Shown piece by piece: positions 17,632 through 26,988 of a DNA stretch of 64,000 bases; within the stretch, counting starts at the first letter, position 1; each line of letters opens with the position of its first letter. The position numbers were made by a program, and so were the translations under genes. This DNA comes from Limosilactobacillus reuteri (GTDB lineage: Bacteria > Bacillota > Bacilli > Lactobacillales > Lactobacillaceae), in NCBI RefSeq assembly GCF_034259105.1, contig NZ_CP139478.1, forward strand, positions 1,298,501 to 1,362,500. Direction: 5' to 3'. The notes beneath the pieces were generated by a model, which had not been told where the DNA came from, did not search any database, and saw only the letters and a list, made by a program, of their open reading frames with translations.

Positions 17632-18555
17632 CTAGTTATTCTTTGATACAGCAACTACTTCGTCATAAGTAGGAATTGATGGTAATGCACCAAGCTTTTG
17701 AACAGCTAATGAACTTGCACGTTGAGCGTAGACAATTGCCTTTTCAATGTTACTCATATCAGGCTTTAATTGGGATGAAAGCGCACCGATGAAGGTATCA
17801 CCAGCGGCAGTGGTATCAACAGCATTAACCTTAAAAGCAGGAATAAAGTTGTAGCCATCTTGAGTACAGTAGAAGGCACCCTTTGCACCAACAGTAATAA
17901 TTAAGTTTCGGACACCCATTTGAGCAAACTTTGCAGCTGACATAAGCATTGAAGTTTCGTCTGTAACAATAATTCCTGTTAAAGCAGCACTCTCTGTTTC
18001 ATTTGGAATGATTAAGTCTGTTAACTTCAATAAATCAGGGTTAATTTCATGAGCAGGAGCAGGATTTAAGATTGTCTTTACACCATTTTCCTTTGCAATT
18101 TGGAATGCCCGTAGAGTAGCTTCTTGTGGAGTTTCAAATTGAGCAATCACGAAATCAGCAGCGGCAATTTGATCACGAGCATCTTCTACTTCTTTCACGC
18201 TTAATTGTTGGTTAGCTCCTCCGTACACTAAGATACTGTTTTGACCACTTTCATCAAGCAAGATGGCTGCAGATCCAGTACCTGCTTGATCGTCAACGTG
18301 GATCCCTGTTGTGTCGACGTTGTTGTTCTTGAGGTCATTGATCATCATCTTACCACCAGCGTCATCACCAACTTGACCAACAAAAGCTGTTTCAGTGCCT
18401 GAACGAGCAGCAGCAACGGCTTGGTTTGCTCCCTTTCCCCCAGCAGCATTAGTCTTGCTTAAAGCGGCAATTGTTTCCCCAGGTAATGGCATCCGCTTAA
18501 CTTTCATTGTTGTATCAACATTTAAACTGCCTACAATTGTTACATGATTTGTCAT
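17632..18555 (-). CDS. rbsK: Ribokinase
   Basis: A 307-residue PfkB-family sugar kinase. Motifs are GSLNVDTTMKVKRMPLPGET at the N terminus, AAGGKGANQAVAAARSG (PfkB signature 1), LNPAPAHEI, and TTAAGDTFIGAL with the catalytic Asp. It makes ribose 5-phosphate. The LacI-family gene directly upstream is probably its regulator. A ribose permease (rbsU) or pyranase (rbsD) is not adjacent, so uptake must be encoded elsewhere. AGGAGG lies upstream of the ATG. Confidence 0.93.
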   Translation of the reverse strand: MTNHVTIVGSLNVDTTMKVKRMPLPGETIAALSKTNAAGGKGANQAVAAARSGTETAFVGQVGDDAGGKMMINDLKNNNVDTTGIHVDDQAGTGSAAILLDESGQNSILVYGGANQQLSVKEVEDARDQIAAADFVIAQFETPQEATLRAFQIAKENGVKTILNPAPAHEINPDLLKLTDLIIPNETESAALTGIIVTDETSMLMSAAKFAQMGVRNLIITVGAKGAFYCTQDGYNFIPAFKVNAVDTTAAGDTFIGALSSQLKPDMSNIEKAIVYAQRASSLAVQKLGALPSIPTYDEVVAVSKNN

Positions 18556-18611
18556 TTGTTTATTTCCTCCTTAAACAATTGGCATCTAATTGATAATATC
18601 ATCATACCATA

Positions 18612-19628
18612 TTATTTTGGACGATAGGAACTTGTACTATCTCGTTTAATTAATTTTACTGGAAAGTTTTGCACACGGGCCTCCGCACTATTATGACTAA
18701 TCTGTTCAATAAGCATTTTAGTAGCTCCAGCACCAAGATCAAAAATCGGCTGTTGTACCGTAGTTAATCGGGGATAAACATAATCATCCCAGTAGATGTT
18801 ATCATAACCGATCACAGAAATATCTTCAGGAATTTTAACGTCTAATTCATGTAACCCCCGCAACAATCCAATTGCCATTTCATCATTTGCCGCAAAAACA
18901 GCAGAGGCGCCAGTTGCTAAAACATCTTTTGCCGCTTTATATCCACCATCCTTTGTCAAGGGTGCCTGAATAACATCGTGAATAGGATCTAAGCTCAGAT
19001 TATTTTCGTTAATAATATTTTTGAACCCATTCATTCGGTGATTCAAGTTTTCAGTAGGATTGTCAGAGGTAAGAACAGCAATATGTTTGTGCCCAAGCTC
19101 AATAAGGTGTTTAGCTGCAATTTGACCACCAAGGTAATCATTCGTTTGAACTCGATCACCCTGTTGCGTATGATTCTGATCAAACAAAATATATGGAATC
19201 TCATTAAAGGATATAACCTCTTTAATTGTCTCGGTAGTCATCGTTGCACTAGCAATCACCAATCCACTAATAGAACGTTCGATCATCTGGGAAAGATAAT
19301 ACTTTTCCAGCTTTGGGTCACGGTTGGCACTAAAGACGAGCGGAATAAATTCTGCTTCACGAGCAACACTCTGTACTCCTTCAACAAAAGTCCCAAAAAA
19401 TGGGTTAGCAATATTGGGAACTAGTATCCCAATTGTCTTGGCACTCTTTAAGATTAAATTTCGGGCATTGAAGTCAGGAACGTACTTATATTTGTCCCGT
19501 AATGCTAAAACTCGTTCCTGGGTTGCTTTACTGAACCGATCACCCTTATTATTCAAAATTTGCGAAACAGTGGTTACAGAAACGCCTGCTTCTTTCGCTA
19601 AATCACGAATTGTTATTTTCTTTTTCAT
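18612..19628 (-). CDS. rbsR: LacI-family regulator, likely of ribose genes
   Basis: A 338-residue LacI/GalR repressor. The N-terminal helix-turn-helix reads TIRDLAKEAGVSVTTVSQIL with the hinge NNKGDRFSKATQERV, followed by a periplasmic-binding-like effector domain (IGILVPNIANPFFG, VFAANDEMAIGLLRGL, VIGYDN). It lies upstream of rbsK on the same strand, separated by 56 bases. A sequence TTAGTAAACAGTTT sits in its own promoter region near 19642-19655 and a related one lies beyond rbsK near 17520; these may be operators, at low confidence. Confidence 0.88.
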   Translation of the reverse strand: MKKKITIRDLAKEAGVSVTTVSQILNNKGDRFSKATQERVLALRDKYKYVPDFNARNLILKSAKTIGILVPNIANPFFGTFVEGVQSVAREAEFIPLVFSANRDPKLEKYYLSQMIERSISGLVIASATMTTETIKEVISFNEIPYILFDQNHTQQGDRVQTNDYLGGQIAAKHLIELGHKHIAVLTSDNPTENLNHRMNGFKNIINENNLSLDPIHDVIQAPLTKDGGYKAAKDVLATGASAVFAANDEMAIGLLRGLHELDVKIPEDISVIGYDNIYWDDYVYPRLTTVQQPIFDLGAGATKMLIEQISHNSAEARVQNFPVKLIKRDSTSSYRPK

Positions 19629-19709
19629 GGCTGTTCAACCTCTTTAGTAAACAGTTTTATCTAGTTAATAATATTTAATTAATTTAAACTATCTCAACGC
19701 ATATTGCAA

Positions 19710-20318
19710 TCACATTTCATTAAAAATATCATTAAAAATCTGTTTCCCGGTTGCCATTTGAGTCCCACGAACGCGGAGATAATCAATCTTAGCTCGCAAA
19801 ATATCATATTCCCATAATGAAGATAGGTCACGATCATTATAGTAATGAATTGTTACTTTAATGGGCGTGAGATCAGTAATTATTCCTGTAAAATCATCAC
19901 TCCCCTTATACTTTTCAGTGCCAATCACAACTGGAAGGCGGTTTTCATAAGAATCATTGAGGAGGTTTGATAATAGGTTTCCCTGGGTAATTTCTGGATG
20001 GTTATCAATAAACTTTTGCACTTGCCAAATATCAAAATAGTTGTGGTCATGGGCAACTTTAGTCTTTTCAGAAACCGTCATTAAGTAATCACTGTGACGT
20101 TCCGTATAAAGAATGCTCTTAATCCGAATAGCAATTAGTCCGTTGATTTTGCCGTCCCAGTCAATACTGATCATTAAGCAAAATACCGGATCAAGAGCAA
20201 CCACAAATCCGACATTAAAATAATCATCATTTGGCAAGTTATGAACCTCAATCAACGTTCCCTGTTGCTTAGCCATTGTTAATTGAATGCGATTCTCACG
20301 TTCACTTTCTTTTCTCAT
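19710..20318 (-). CDS. Uncharacterised protein with WYL- or Sm-like beta-rich pattern
   Basis: A 202-residue soluble protein. I do not recognise the family with certainty. The first half (GTLIEVHNLPNDDYFNVGFV, CLMISIDWDGKINGL) and the second half (YKGSDDFTGIITDLTPIKVT) both look like short beta-rich repeats, as if a small beta barrel were duplicated around a helical linker. AGGAGG lies 5 bases before the ATG. It is divergent from the nucleoside kinase gene, sharing a 215-base promoter region. No function is assigned. Confidence 0.6.
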   Translation of the reverse strand: MRKESERENRIQLTMAKQQGTLIEVHNLPNDDYFNVGFVVALDPVFCLMISIDWDGKINGLIAIRIKSILYTERHSDYLMTVSEKTKVAHDHNYFDIWQVQKFIDNHPEITQGNLLSNLLNDSYENRLPVVIGTEKYKGSDDFTGIITDLTPIKVTIHYYNDRDLSSLWEYDILRAKIDYLRVRGTQMATGKQIFNDIFNEM

Positions 20319-20533
20319 CTTTACCTCCTTACTATTAATTTTTCACATGATTAGATTTTTAAAATTTAATCACATCTCTATTCTTATTATAATCGCTAAC
20401 AATGTAGATGTGATAACTTTTACCACGATAAGTTAAATCTAGGAACCACCAAATATTGTAAAATTAGGTGTGTCATTCCACAATATTTTGTAGTAAGATA
20501 TTTTTTGTGACAAAAAAGTAAAGAGGGGCCATT

Positions 20534-21166
20534 ATGGTGATTATTACAGCAGGGATGATTGGTGTCGGTAAAACAACTTTAACTGGGAAGATTGCCGAAC
20601 ACTTACATACAAAAGCATTTTTTGAACCAGTCGGAGAAAATCCAGTTTTACCACTGTATTATAAAAATCCAAAACAGTACGGCTTTTTACTCCAAATTTA
20701 TTTTTTAAACAAGCGTTTCTCAATGATTAAACAAGCACTTACTGATGATAACAATGTGCTTGACCGTTCTATTTACGAAGATGCCTTGTTTACGCGAGAA
20801 AATAACGCCGAGGGAAACATCACTGATACTGAATTAGAAGTATACTTAAAGCTTCTTGACAACATGATGAGTGACCTCCAACAGTTACCTAAGCGCGCAC
20901 CAGATTTAATGGTTTATTCTGAAACTGATTTTGAAACCATCTTATACCGAATTAAAAAGCGCGGACGGGATTACGAGCAAATTGATACTAATCCAGAGTT
21001 AAAGGATTACTATTACAAGATGTGGAGTGCCTACAAGCAATGGTACAAGGATTACGATGCTAGTCCAAAAATGAAAATTGATTTAGAGCGTTATGACCTT
21101 GAAGATCCTAAGAATGTTGATGCAGTCTTAGCAATGATTGATGAGCGCTTGAAGTCATTAAGATAA
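20534..21166 (+). CDS. Deoxynucleoside kinase (dNK family)
   Basis: A 210-residue kinase of the deoxyadenosine/deoxyguanosine kinase family, phosphorylating salvaged deoxynucleosides. The P-loop is AGMIGVGKTTLT at residues 6-17, the DRSIYED motif (DRS, ERS in others) lies near residue 78, and a lid-like region RIKKRGRDYE near residue 148. GAGGGG precedes the ATG. L. acidophilus-type dAK/dGK pairs are tandem paralogues; here a single copy is seen. A perfect terminator follows. Confidence 0.88.
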   Translation: MVIITAGMIGVGKTTLTGKIAEHLHTKAFFEPVGENPVLPLYYKNPKQYGFLLQIYFLNKRFSMIKQALTDDNNVLDRSIYEDALFTRENNAEGNITDTELEVYLKLLDNMMSDLQQLPKRAPDLMVYSETDFETILYRIKKRGRDYEQIDTNPELKDYYYKMWSAYKQWYKDYDASPKMKIDLERYDLEDPKNVDAVLAMIDERLKSLR

Positions 21167-21175
21167 ATAATGGAT

Positions 21176-21212
21176 AAAAAGAAGTTGGATTTTCTAACTT
21201 CTTTTTATTTTT
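21176..21212 (+). terminator. Intrinsic terminator after the nucleoside kinase
   Basis: AAAAAGAAGTT and AACTTCTTTTT form a perfect 11-base-pair stem with a 9-base loop, followed by ATTTTTTT. It overlaps the first codons of the apparent MFS open frame that follows. Confidence 0.92.
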
Positions 21213-22408
21213 TAAAACGTTTTTCCTTACGTCAATTATTTCTAACAACACTTGCTATTTTTTTGCTAGGGACAATTGTGGATGCCATCGCCCCTAATTT
21301 CACCATCTTACTTTTAGGGCGATTAATCCAAGCAATCGCTGTCGGAATCATCATGCCACTGTTTCAAAATCTAATGGTTCTCTTATTTCCACCCAACAAG
21401 CGTAGTTTTGCAATGGGAATGTCGTCTGTTGTTATTATTCTTGATCTAGCAATTGGTCCTACTTTATCTGGTTGGATTGTTGAGCACTACAATTGGCGAA
21501 TGCTTTTTCAATTCCTAATCCCGCTTACTATCATTATTCTAATATTCTCAATAATTTACACGAAGAATGTTACTGAACAATCTGCTGTAGATTTAGATTG
21601 GTGGTCAGTTGGAGAATCTAGTATTGGACTAGGACTATTACTATATGGATTTTCACGAATTGGAACGGTAGCAAATATTGACTTAATTTCAGCTATTGGT
21701 TTATTAGTTGGAATTATATTTCTTATTATTTTCGTCAAACGCCAGCTCAGATTAAAAAGTCCCCTTCTTGAAATGCGGGTATTCAAATCTCCTTCATTTA
21801 CTAAAACTACAATACTTTCTGCGATTACAAGTATTGTAATGCTGGGTGCAGAATTAATCATTCCCCCTTACATCCAAAATGTTCGTGGAGAGTCCGCACT
21901 AATATCAGGACTTTTACTATTACCCGGAGCATTAATAATGATAATTGTTTCACCAATTTCTGGAACCCTTTATGACCCTTATGGAATTAGGAAATTATCA
22001 ATAACCGGATTCACAATCTTAACATTAGCCTCAATTCCAATGATCTGGTTTGACCAATCAACTTCATTATGGTGGATCACTTTTCTTTATACAGTTAGAA
22101 TGATCGGAATTGGTCTTGTAATAATGCAGTTAAATACAGCTGGTGTCAACGCTCTCCCTGAACGTTATACCTTGCACGGTAATACAGTAGCAGCAACAAT
22201 TCGCCAAATTGTTAGTTCACTGGGAACATCTCTTTTAGTAACTATTGCTGCTCTTTTTTCAACTACTGCACAAAATAAGGAAATTAGTAAAATCTCAGCA
22301 TTACAAATTGGCTATAGCTGGTCTTTTATCACTATTGCCGTGGTATCATTTATTTGTCTATTGGCAACATTTACTCTTAAAAATAAAACATCTGCAGAAA
22401 TAAAATAA
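21207..22408 (+). pseudogene. 5'-truncated MFS (DHA2-type) drug transporter
   Basis: The open frame could start at 21170, but its first 13 or so codons are the terminator hairpin of the kinase gene. Recognisable transporter sequence begins at KRFSLRQLFLTT, the loop after the second membrane helix of DHA2 transporters, so the first 55-60 residues are missing. The rest is intact: the motif LIQAIAVGIIMPLF, GPTLSGWIVEHYNWR (motif C), and the C-terminal helices with NTVAATIRQIVSSLGTS. Two full-length relatives in this window (37494 and 59516) show what is lost. Function as a pump is unlikely. Confidence 0.8.
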
Positions 22409-22418
22409 GGAGATAGCA

Positions 22419-22861
22419 ATGAACAATCAAATTCATCTAAGCGCCTTAATTAAACAACTTAATACATCCATAGAAAAACAACTTGATAAGCAACTAGAAA
22501 GCCACAAAACAGGATTTACTAGTGCTCAAGTGCAAGTAATTGCTTATCTTTTCGAACATCAAGATAAGGTCATCTATCAAAAAGATCTTGAACACGTAAT
22601 GAATCTTAGTCGACCAACAATTAATGGGATTGTTAAGCGCCTAATAGCTAAGGGAGCGGTAAAGCTGATCCCTAATCCGAATGATCGCCGGTCCAAACAA
22701 TTGATTTTAAGCGATACTACTAAAGAAGAAGCACAAAAGCATCAAAAAGAATTTGAAAATGATATTAGAACAATAGAAAAAAACTTACCGCTGGTTTATC
22801 AACCAACGAGGTTAAAAAATTCAAACATTATTTAAACCATTGCTTAAATAACATTAAATAG
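22419..22861 (+). pseudogene. MarR-family regulator with -1 frameshift at a slippery A7 run
   Basis: The first 122 residues carry a winged helix (YQKDLEHVMNLSRPTINGIVKRL, IPNPNDRRSKQLIL) typical of MarR. In the zero frame the protein ends at 22835 with an unlikely tail. In the -1 frame, starting at C22784, the normal tail reads LTAGLSTNEVKKFKHYLNHC and ends at 22861. The shift lies at GAA AAA AAC, which fits the A AAA AAC slippery heptamer exactly. A one-base loss in the A run is the simplest explanation; recoding is an alternative. It probably controlled the adjacent, truncated MFS gene. Confidence 0.75.
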
Positions 22862-22899
22862 TTAGCCCATTTTTAAAGCATGCTTGTCGAATCACACCG

Positions 22900-23925
22900 C
22901 TATTCACAATCATGCTCTTTCCTTTTCTTCAATAAACGACGAAACATTTCAATCATTCCTGCCGTCCCTACCCCACCAAGCAAAGGAACATATTGAGGGA
23001 TATTAACATCGTTCTTTCTCGCTTGAACGGGATGTTTGGCAACAATTGGCATCGCCTCACTCTCCTCTTTCCTGTCAGTCATTGGAATAGGATTAGCCCG
23101 TTCATTGCTGGTGTTAACTTGATCATCATATTTAGTAAGTTGGTAAGTATCAATCAGCTGGTTTAGCTTCCGATCATACTCAGGATCTGTTGCATATCGT
23201 CCGTGAAGTGCCCGTGTAGCTTCACGATAATTTTTGGTATTTTGACGGTGAACTCCTTGATAAAGTGGGTCTTCTAATGTTTGCGCATAATCCCTTAACG
23301 CTTCGTATTCACTTGCATACTGTCGAAAATTACTAATAACCTGAAACTTATGGCCCTGCTTATCATATTCAGTCGTGGGTTGAGCAACTGTTTGCCGGGC
23401 AAAATACCCCTTAACCCCAAAAAGATTATTATTAGGCGCCTTGCCCAACGTACTGCATCCCCAGTCGCTCTCTAAGGCCGCTTGCGCAATAATGATTGAG
23501 GGATACAAATCATATTCCCGACCAATTTGTTGAGCAGCTGGAGCTATTCGATTAATAAACTTTGCTTGAACCGCAGATGGTTGTTGAGGTTGATAAACCT
23601 GCTCATCTTCTTTATCTTCTTGCAACTGTCTTTGTTCAGCAGAATTTTCAGTTGAAGATTGAATTGTTTCATGTTCAGGCTCTTCCTCGGCACCTGTCAA
23701 AGCATTATTTTCCTTCGCTTGAGCAGCATTTTCATATTCTGTTAAATAAGCATCAATATATTCTTCATCATGATTAACTAAGGCGTCTTCATCAATTGGC
23801 TTTGCACGCTTCACGTCTTCATTTGCATCAAATTGTGCTTGTTGGATAGCGTCCGCTTTAATCGGTTGCCCGCTAAGGCTTGTTAAAACAATTAATGCAC
23901 TAGTAATAACACGGCGGTTTAACAC
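22900..23925 (-). CDS. Secreted GH73 N-acetylglucosaminidase (autolysin)
   Basis: A protein of about 341 residues. A signal peptide (VITSALIVLTSLSGQPIKADA) is followed by an acidic, Glu/Gln-rich linker of about 90 residues, then the glucosaminidase domain with SIIIAQAALESDWG (catalytic Glu), NNLFGVKG and AEYEALRDYAQTLEDP-like segments. It cleaves the peptidoglycan glycan chain. The C terminus has a short hydrophobic stretch (YVPLLGGVGTAGMIEMF) and a basic tail, resembling a membrane anchor, but no LPxTG. I start at the GTG at 23925, 9 bases after AAGGAG. Confidence 0.85.
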   Translation of the reverse strand: MLNRRVITSALIVLTSLSGQPIKADAIQQAQFDANEDVKRAKPIDEDALVNHDEEYIDAYLTEYENAAQAKENNALTGAEEEPEHETIQSSTENSAEQRQLQEDKEDEQVYQPQQPSAVQAKFINRIAPAAQQIGREYDLYPSIIIAQAALESDWGCSTLGKAPNNNLFGVKGYFARQTVAQPTTEYDKQGHKFQVISNFRQYASEYEALRDYAQTLEDPLYQGVHRQNTKNYREATRALHGRYATDPEYDRKLNQLIDTYQLTKYDDQVNTSNERANPIPMTDRKEESEAMPIVAKHPVQARKNDVNIPQYVPLLGGVGTAGMIEMFRRLLKKRKEHDCE

Positions 23926-23994
23926 AATAAAACACTCCTTCATAATGTCCTATAGTATATATACGCGAAAATTATGAATTTGCATTTTTAAAAC

Positions 23995-24027
23995 TAAAAA
24001 AGACTAGAAGAAAATTCCCCTAGTCTT
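23995..24027 (-). terminator. Terminator after the usp pseudogene
   Basis: On the minus strand AAGACTAGGGG and CTAGTCTT form a hairpin followed by TTTTTAGTTTT. Confidence 0.8.
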
Positions 24028-24033
24028 GATGCT

Positions 24034-24531
24034 TTACATTTCAGGATATGTCGTTTCCTTGATATCCAATTTTTGATTCTTTAAGTTTGTCTTAACAACG
24101 GTAACGTCACATGGTGCTTCACGAATAGTATAAGCAGCAGTTGAACCGACAAGTAGCCGTCCGACAACATTTAATCCGGTTGCGCCAATAATGATTAAAT
24201 CAATATCATTTTCTTTAGGATAACGTTCCGCAAGTTCAACCTTAGCGTTACCAACCTTTACATCAGTTTTAACATCTTTTATTCCAGCAGCTTCTGCTTT
24301 TTTCTTGTAGTCAGCTAACTTCTTTTGCATCGTTTCGATTGCTGAATCATAAATACTATGACTAACAAAGCCGTACCCACCAGGACCAGTACTTGGATAA
24401 CGTTCACCATTGATAATACTTAGTAACTACAACTTGGCATCATTGGTCTTAGCAGTGTCAACCGCTTTTTCAAAAGCCATATCAGCTTGCTTGGAACCAT
24501 CGACACCAACAAGAATATTTTGATAACTCAT
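24034..24531 (-). pseudogene. Universal stress protein (UspA) gene with in-frame amber codon
   Basis: The frame begins at ATG 24531 after GGAGG and reads MSYQNILVGVDGSKQADM, the start of a UspA domain. A TAG codon at 24427-24429 interrupts it after DAKL. The same frame then continues LLSIINGERYPSTGPGG to the end, with the ATP-binding GATGLNVVGRLLVGSTA motif (GxxG-9x-GS) near the C terminus. There is no other lesion, so the break looks recent. An ATG at 24330 could restart translation but would give only the C-terminal half. Confidence 0.85.
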
Positions 24532-24571
24532 TCTTGACACCTCCATCTTCTGCCTTTATTTTAGCACAAAA

Positions 24572-25975
24572 TTAATCAGTAACGAGATTATTAATTGCTT
24601 CCATGTAAATTGCCATCGATGTAATTAAATCATTCACAGGTTGATATTCATTAGCCTGATGCATTGTATTTGGCGTATGTGGCATTAAAGCACCAAATGC
24701 AACGCCCCGCTTCATCAAACGACCATAAGTTCCTCCACCAACAACTTCTGGTTTTGCGTCTGTATCTCCAGTTTGATCAATATAAGCTTGCATTAATGTC
24801 TTAACAATTGGATCATCTGGATCAACATAATGTGGAGCTTGAGATGGGCCTTGCGTAACTTTAATTTGTAATTTATCGGCAATCGCCTTTACAGTATCCT
24901 CTAACTTATCTGGTGTCATGCCTTTAGGGAAGCGGAAGTTCATATCAATGTGACCACCCTTGTCCGCATTGAAGTTTAAGATTCCGGCATTCATAGTTAA
25001 TTCACCCATTACTGGATCAGTGTAAGCACCATTAAAACCATCCATTCGCGTATCTAAATGAAGATAGTCAGCTAAGAATTCAATGAAACTCTTTGCGCCC
25101 CCACCAAAGTCATATCGATTTAAGAACTTTGCCAGGTATGTTGCTGCATTGATTCCCTTTTCTGGTTCCATTCCATGGGTAGCTTTTCCGATGACAGTAA
25201 TCTTAAGACCTTTATCTGTTGATTCAATATTACCTTCAACCGGATTTTCTTCAATAAAGTGACCAAAATCATTCGTAACTTCTTGAGGATTATCTGTCCG
25301 AATAAGGGCAACTGCTTCCCGCGGTACCATGTTGAAACGCAAACCAGATTCAAAACTAACTAGTTGTGTTGAGGCATCCCAATTGCCAGCAGGGACATCA
25401 AGTAAGAGTGATACTTGACCCTTTTCACCATTAATTACTGGAAATTCCGCATCTGGTGAAAAACCAAGTGTGGGGGCTGGTTCGACTTCAAAGTAACGGT
25501 GCATTCCAGTCCAGTTACTTTCTTCATCAGTTCCAACGATAAAACGAACTTTCTTGTTAAACTTTACGCCTTGATCTTTCAAATACTTCAAGGCATAGTA
25601 AGCAGCCATTCCAGGTCCCTTATCATCAGAAGCACCACGACCATATAAGTTGCCATCCTTGATAACTGGGTCAAATGGATCCGTATCCCAACCCTTACCA
25701 GCAGGCATTACATCAAGATGGGCTAAAATGGCAAGTGTCTCATCACCTTCACCCCATTCAGCATATCCAACAAGGTTATCGATGTTCTTTACTTTAAAAC
25801 CGTCTTGTTCTGCCATCTCTAAAAATGCTTTTAGCGCTTGAGCAGGACGAGGACCAAGCGGGTATTCATCTGTTGCCGCTGAATCATCACGGACACTGGG
25901 GATCTTCATTAATGCTACGAGATCATTTAAATAGTTTTCTTTTTGTGCCTCTGCGGCTTTCATCCAATCAGTCAA
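24572..25975 (-). CDS. pepV: Dipeptidase PepV (M20 family)
   Basis: A 467-residue zinc dipeptidase that releases amino acids from dipeptides in the cytoplasm. Metal-binding motifs are LAILAHLDVMPAGKGW (His, Asp), GRGASDDKGPG (bridging Asp), FIVGTDEESNW (Glu pair) and the C-terminal GGGTYGRLMKRG with MPHTPNTMHQANEY (His). The catalytic and lid domains have normal length. I prefer a TTG start at 25975 (encoding LTDWMKAAEAQ) because GGAGG lies 8 bases before it; an upstream TTG lies inside that site. Confidence 0.93.
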   Translation of the reverse strand: MTDWMKAAEAQKENYLNDLVALMKIPSVRDDSAATDEYPLGPRPAQALKAFLEMAEQDGFKVKNIDNLVGYAEWGEGDETLAILAHLDVMPAGKGWDTDPFDPVIKDGNLYGRGASDDKGPGMAAYYALKYLKDQGVKFNKKVRFIVGTDEESNWTGMHRYFEVEPAPTLGFSPDAEFPVINGEKGQVSLLLDVPAGNWDASTQLVSFESGLRFNMVPREAVALIRTDNPQEVTNDFGHFIEENPVEGNIESTDKGLKITVIGKATHGMEPEKGINAATYLAKFLNRYDFGGGAKSFIEFLADYLHLDTRMDGFNGAYTDPVMGELTMNAGILNFNADKGGHIDMNFRFPKGMTPDKLEDTVKAIADKLQIKVTQGPSQAPHYVDPDDPIVKTLMQAYIDQTGDTDAKPEVVGGGTYGRLMKRGVAFGALMPHTPNTMHQANEYQPVNDLITSMAIYMEAINNLVTD

Positions 25976-26063
25976 GATTAATCCCTCCAAAATATTCTAC
26001 TTTGACTAATTTTAATGATACCATTAAATTGTCTATTAAATAAAATAATAAGGAGTCTTAACT

Positions 26064-26924
26064 GTGAAAAAACTTACTGACCAAATCTTAAAGGATGTTA
26101 TTACTCCCCGTCCTGAAAACAGTTTTAAAGGAACTTTCGGTAAAGTAACCCTTATCGGCGGCAATCGTAATTTTGGTGGCGCAATTATCATGGCATCAAC
26201 CGCAGCTGTTTGTGCTGGAGCTGGGCTTGTAACAACTGCAACTGATGAAATCAACGCTAGTGCCCTCCATGCGCAGTTACCAGAAGCGATGTTCGCTGAT
26301 TTTACTGATGATGCCCTAGTTGCTGACCTTACTAAAGCTGCTACCAGTGTGGTCGTTGGGCCGGGTCTTGGAAATGATGAAACAAGTTTACGAATTTTGA
26401 AGAATGTTTTTGCTCATACAACCGAGAAACAAAATGTGATCATTGACGGGTCGGCAATTACTCTTATGGCAATGGAAAAGCTTGAACAGCCACAAGGAAA
26501 TATCATTTACACTCCACATGAAATGGAATGGCAACGACTCTCTGGAATTAAAATTGGCGATCAAACTGAAGATAAGAACAAGGAAGTCCAAGAAAAACTT
26601 AGTGCTACCGTTGTCTTAAAGAAGCACCACACAGAAATTTATACTGATGACCAAGTATATCAATTGCCAATCGGTACCCCCGCCCAAGCAGTTGGTGGAA
26701 TGGGTGATACTCTTGCTGGAATGGTTGGAGGTTTCACTGCTGAGTTTAACGAGAAGGCAGATAAAGCCGTCCTCGCTGCCGTTTATGCGCACAGTGCGAT
26801 TGCGGAAAAGATCGCCGAAAGCCAGTATATCGTTCTCCCTCACCAAATTAGTCGTGCTCTCCCAGTCTTCATGAAAAAGATGGAGGGGATGAATGAAGAC
26901 CACCATATTGGATTTTTGAATTAA
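26064..26924 (+). CDS. nnrD: ADP-dependent NAD(P)H-hydrate dehydratase
   Basis: A 286-residue ribokinase-fold enzyme that repairs hydrated NAD(P)H. Motifs are GTFGKVTLIGGNRNFGGA at residues 24-41, GAGLVTTAT, VVGPGLGNDE, YTPHEMEWQRLSG and the ATP-site GGMGDTLAGMVGGF. The epimerase domain found in fused NnrDE proteins is absent. It starts with GTG, which has AAGGAG 8 bases before it. It is divergent from pepV. Confidence 0.93.
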   Translation: MKKLTDQILKDVITPRPENSFKGTFGKVTLIGGNRNFGGAIIMASTAAVCAGAGLVTTATDEINASALHAQLPEAMFADFTDDALVADLTKAATSVVVGPGLGNDETSLRILKNVFAHTTEKQNVIIDGSAITLMAMEKLEQPQGNIIYTPHEMEWQRLSGIKIGDQTEDKNKEVQEKLSATVVLKKHHTEIYTDDQVYQLPIGTPAQAVGGMGDTLAGMVGGFTAEFNEKADKAVLAAVYAHSAIAEKIAESQYIVLPHQISRALPVFMKKMEGMNEDHHIGFLN

Positions 26925-26939
26925 GAATTTAAGGATATT

Positions 26940-26981
26940 AAAAAGGTTCAGAGCAAAATCCTCACTCTGAACCTTTTTTTG
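26940..26981. terminator. Bidirectional terminator between nnrD and the flippase gene
   Basis: AAAAAGGTTCAGAG pairs with CTCTGAACCTTTTTTT, giving T runs on both strands. The genes converge here. Confidence 0.92.
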
Positions 26982-26988
26982 TACATTG

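Noticed and set aside
19640-19660. A firm RbsR operator
   Set aside because: TTAGTAAACAGTTT resembles LacI-family sites but is not a good palindrome; kept only as a remark under rbsR.
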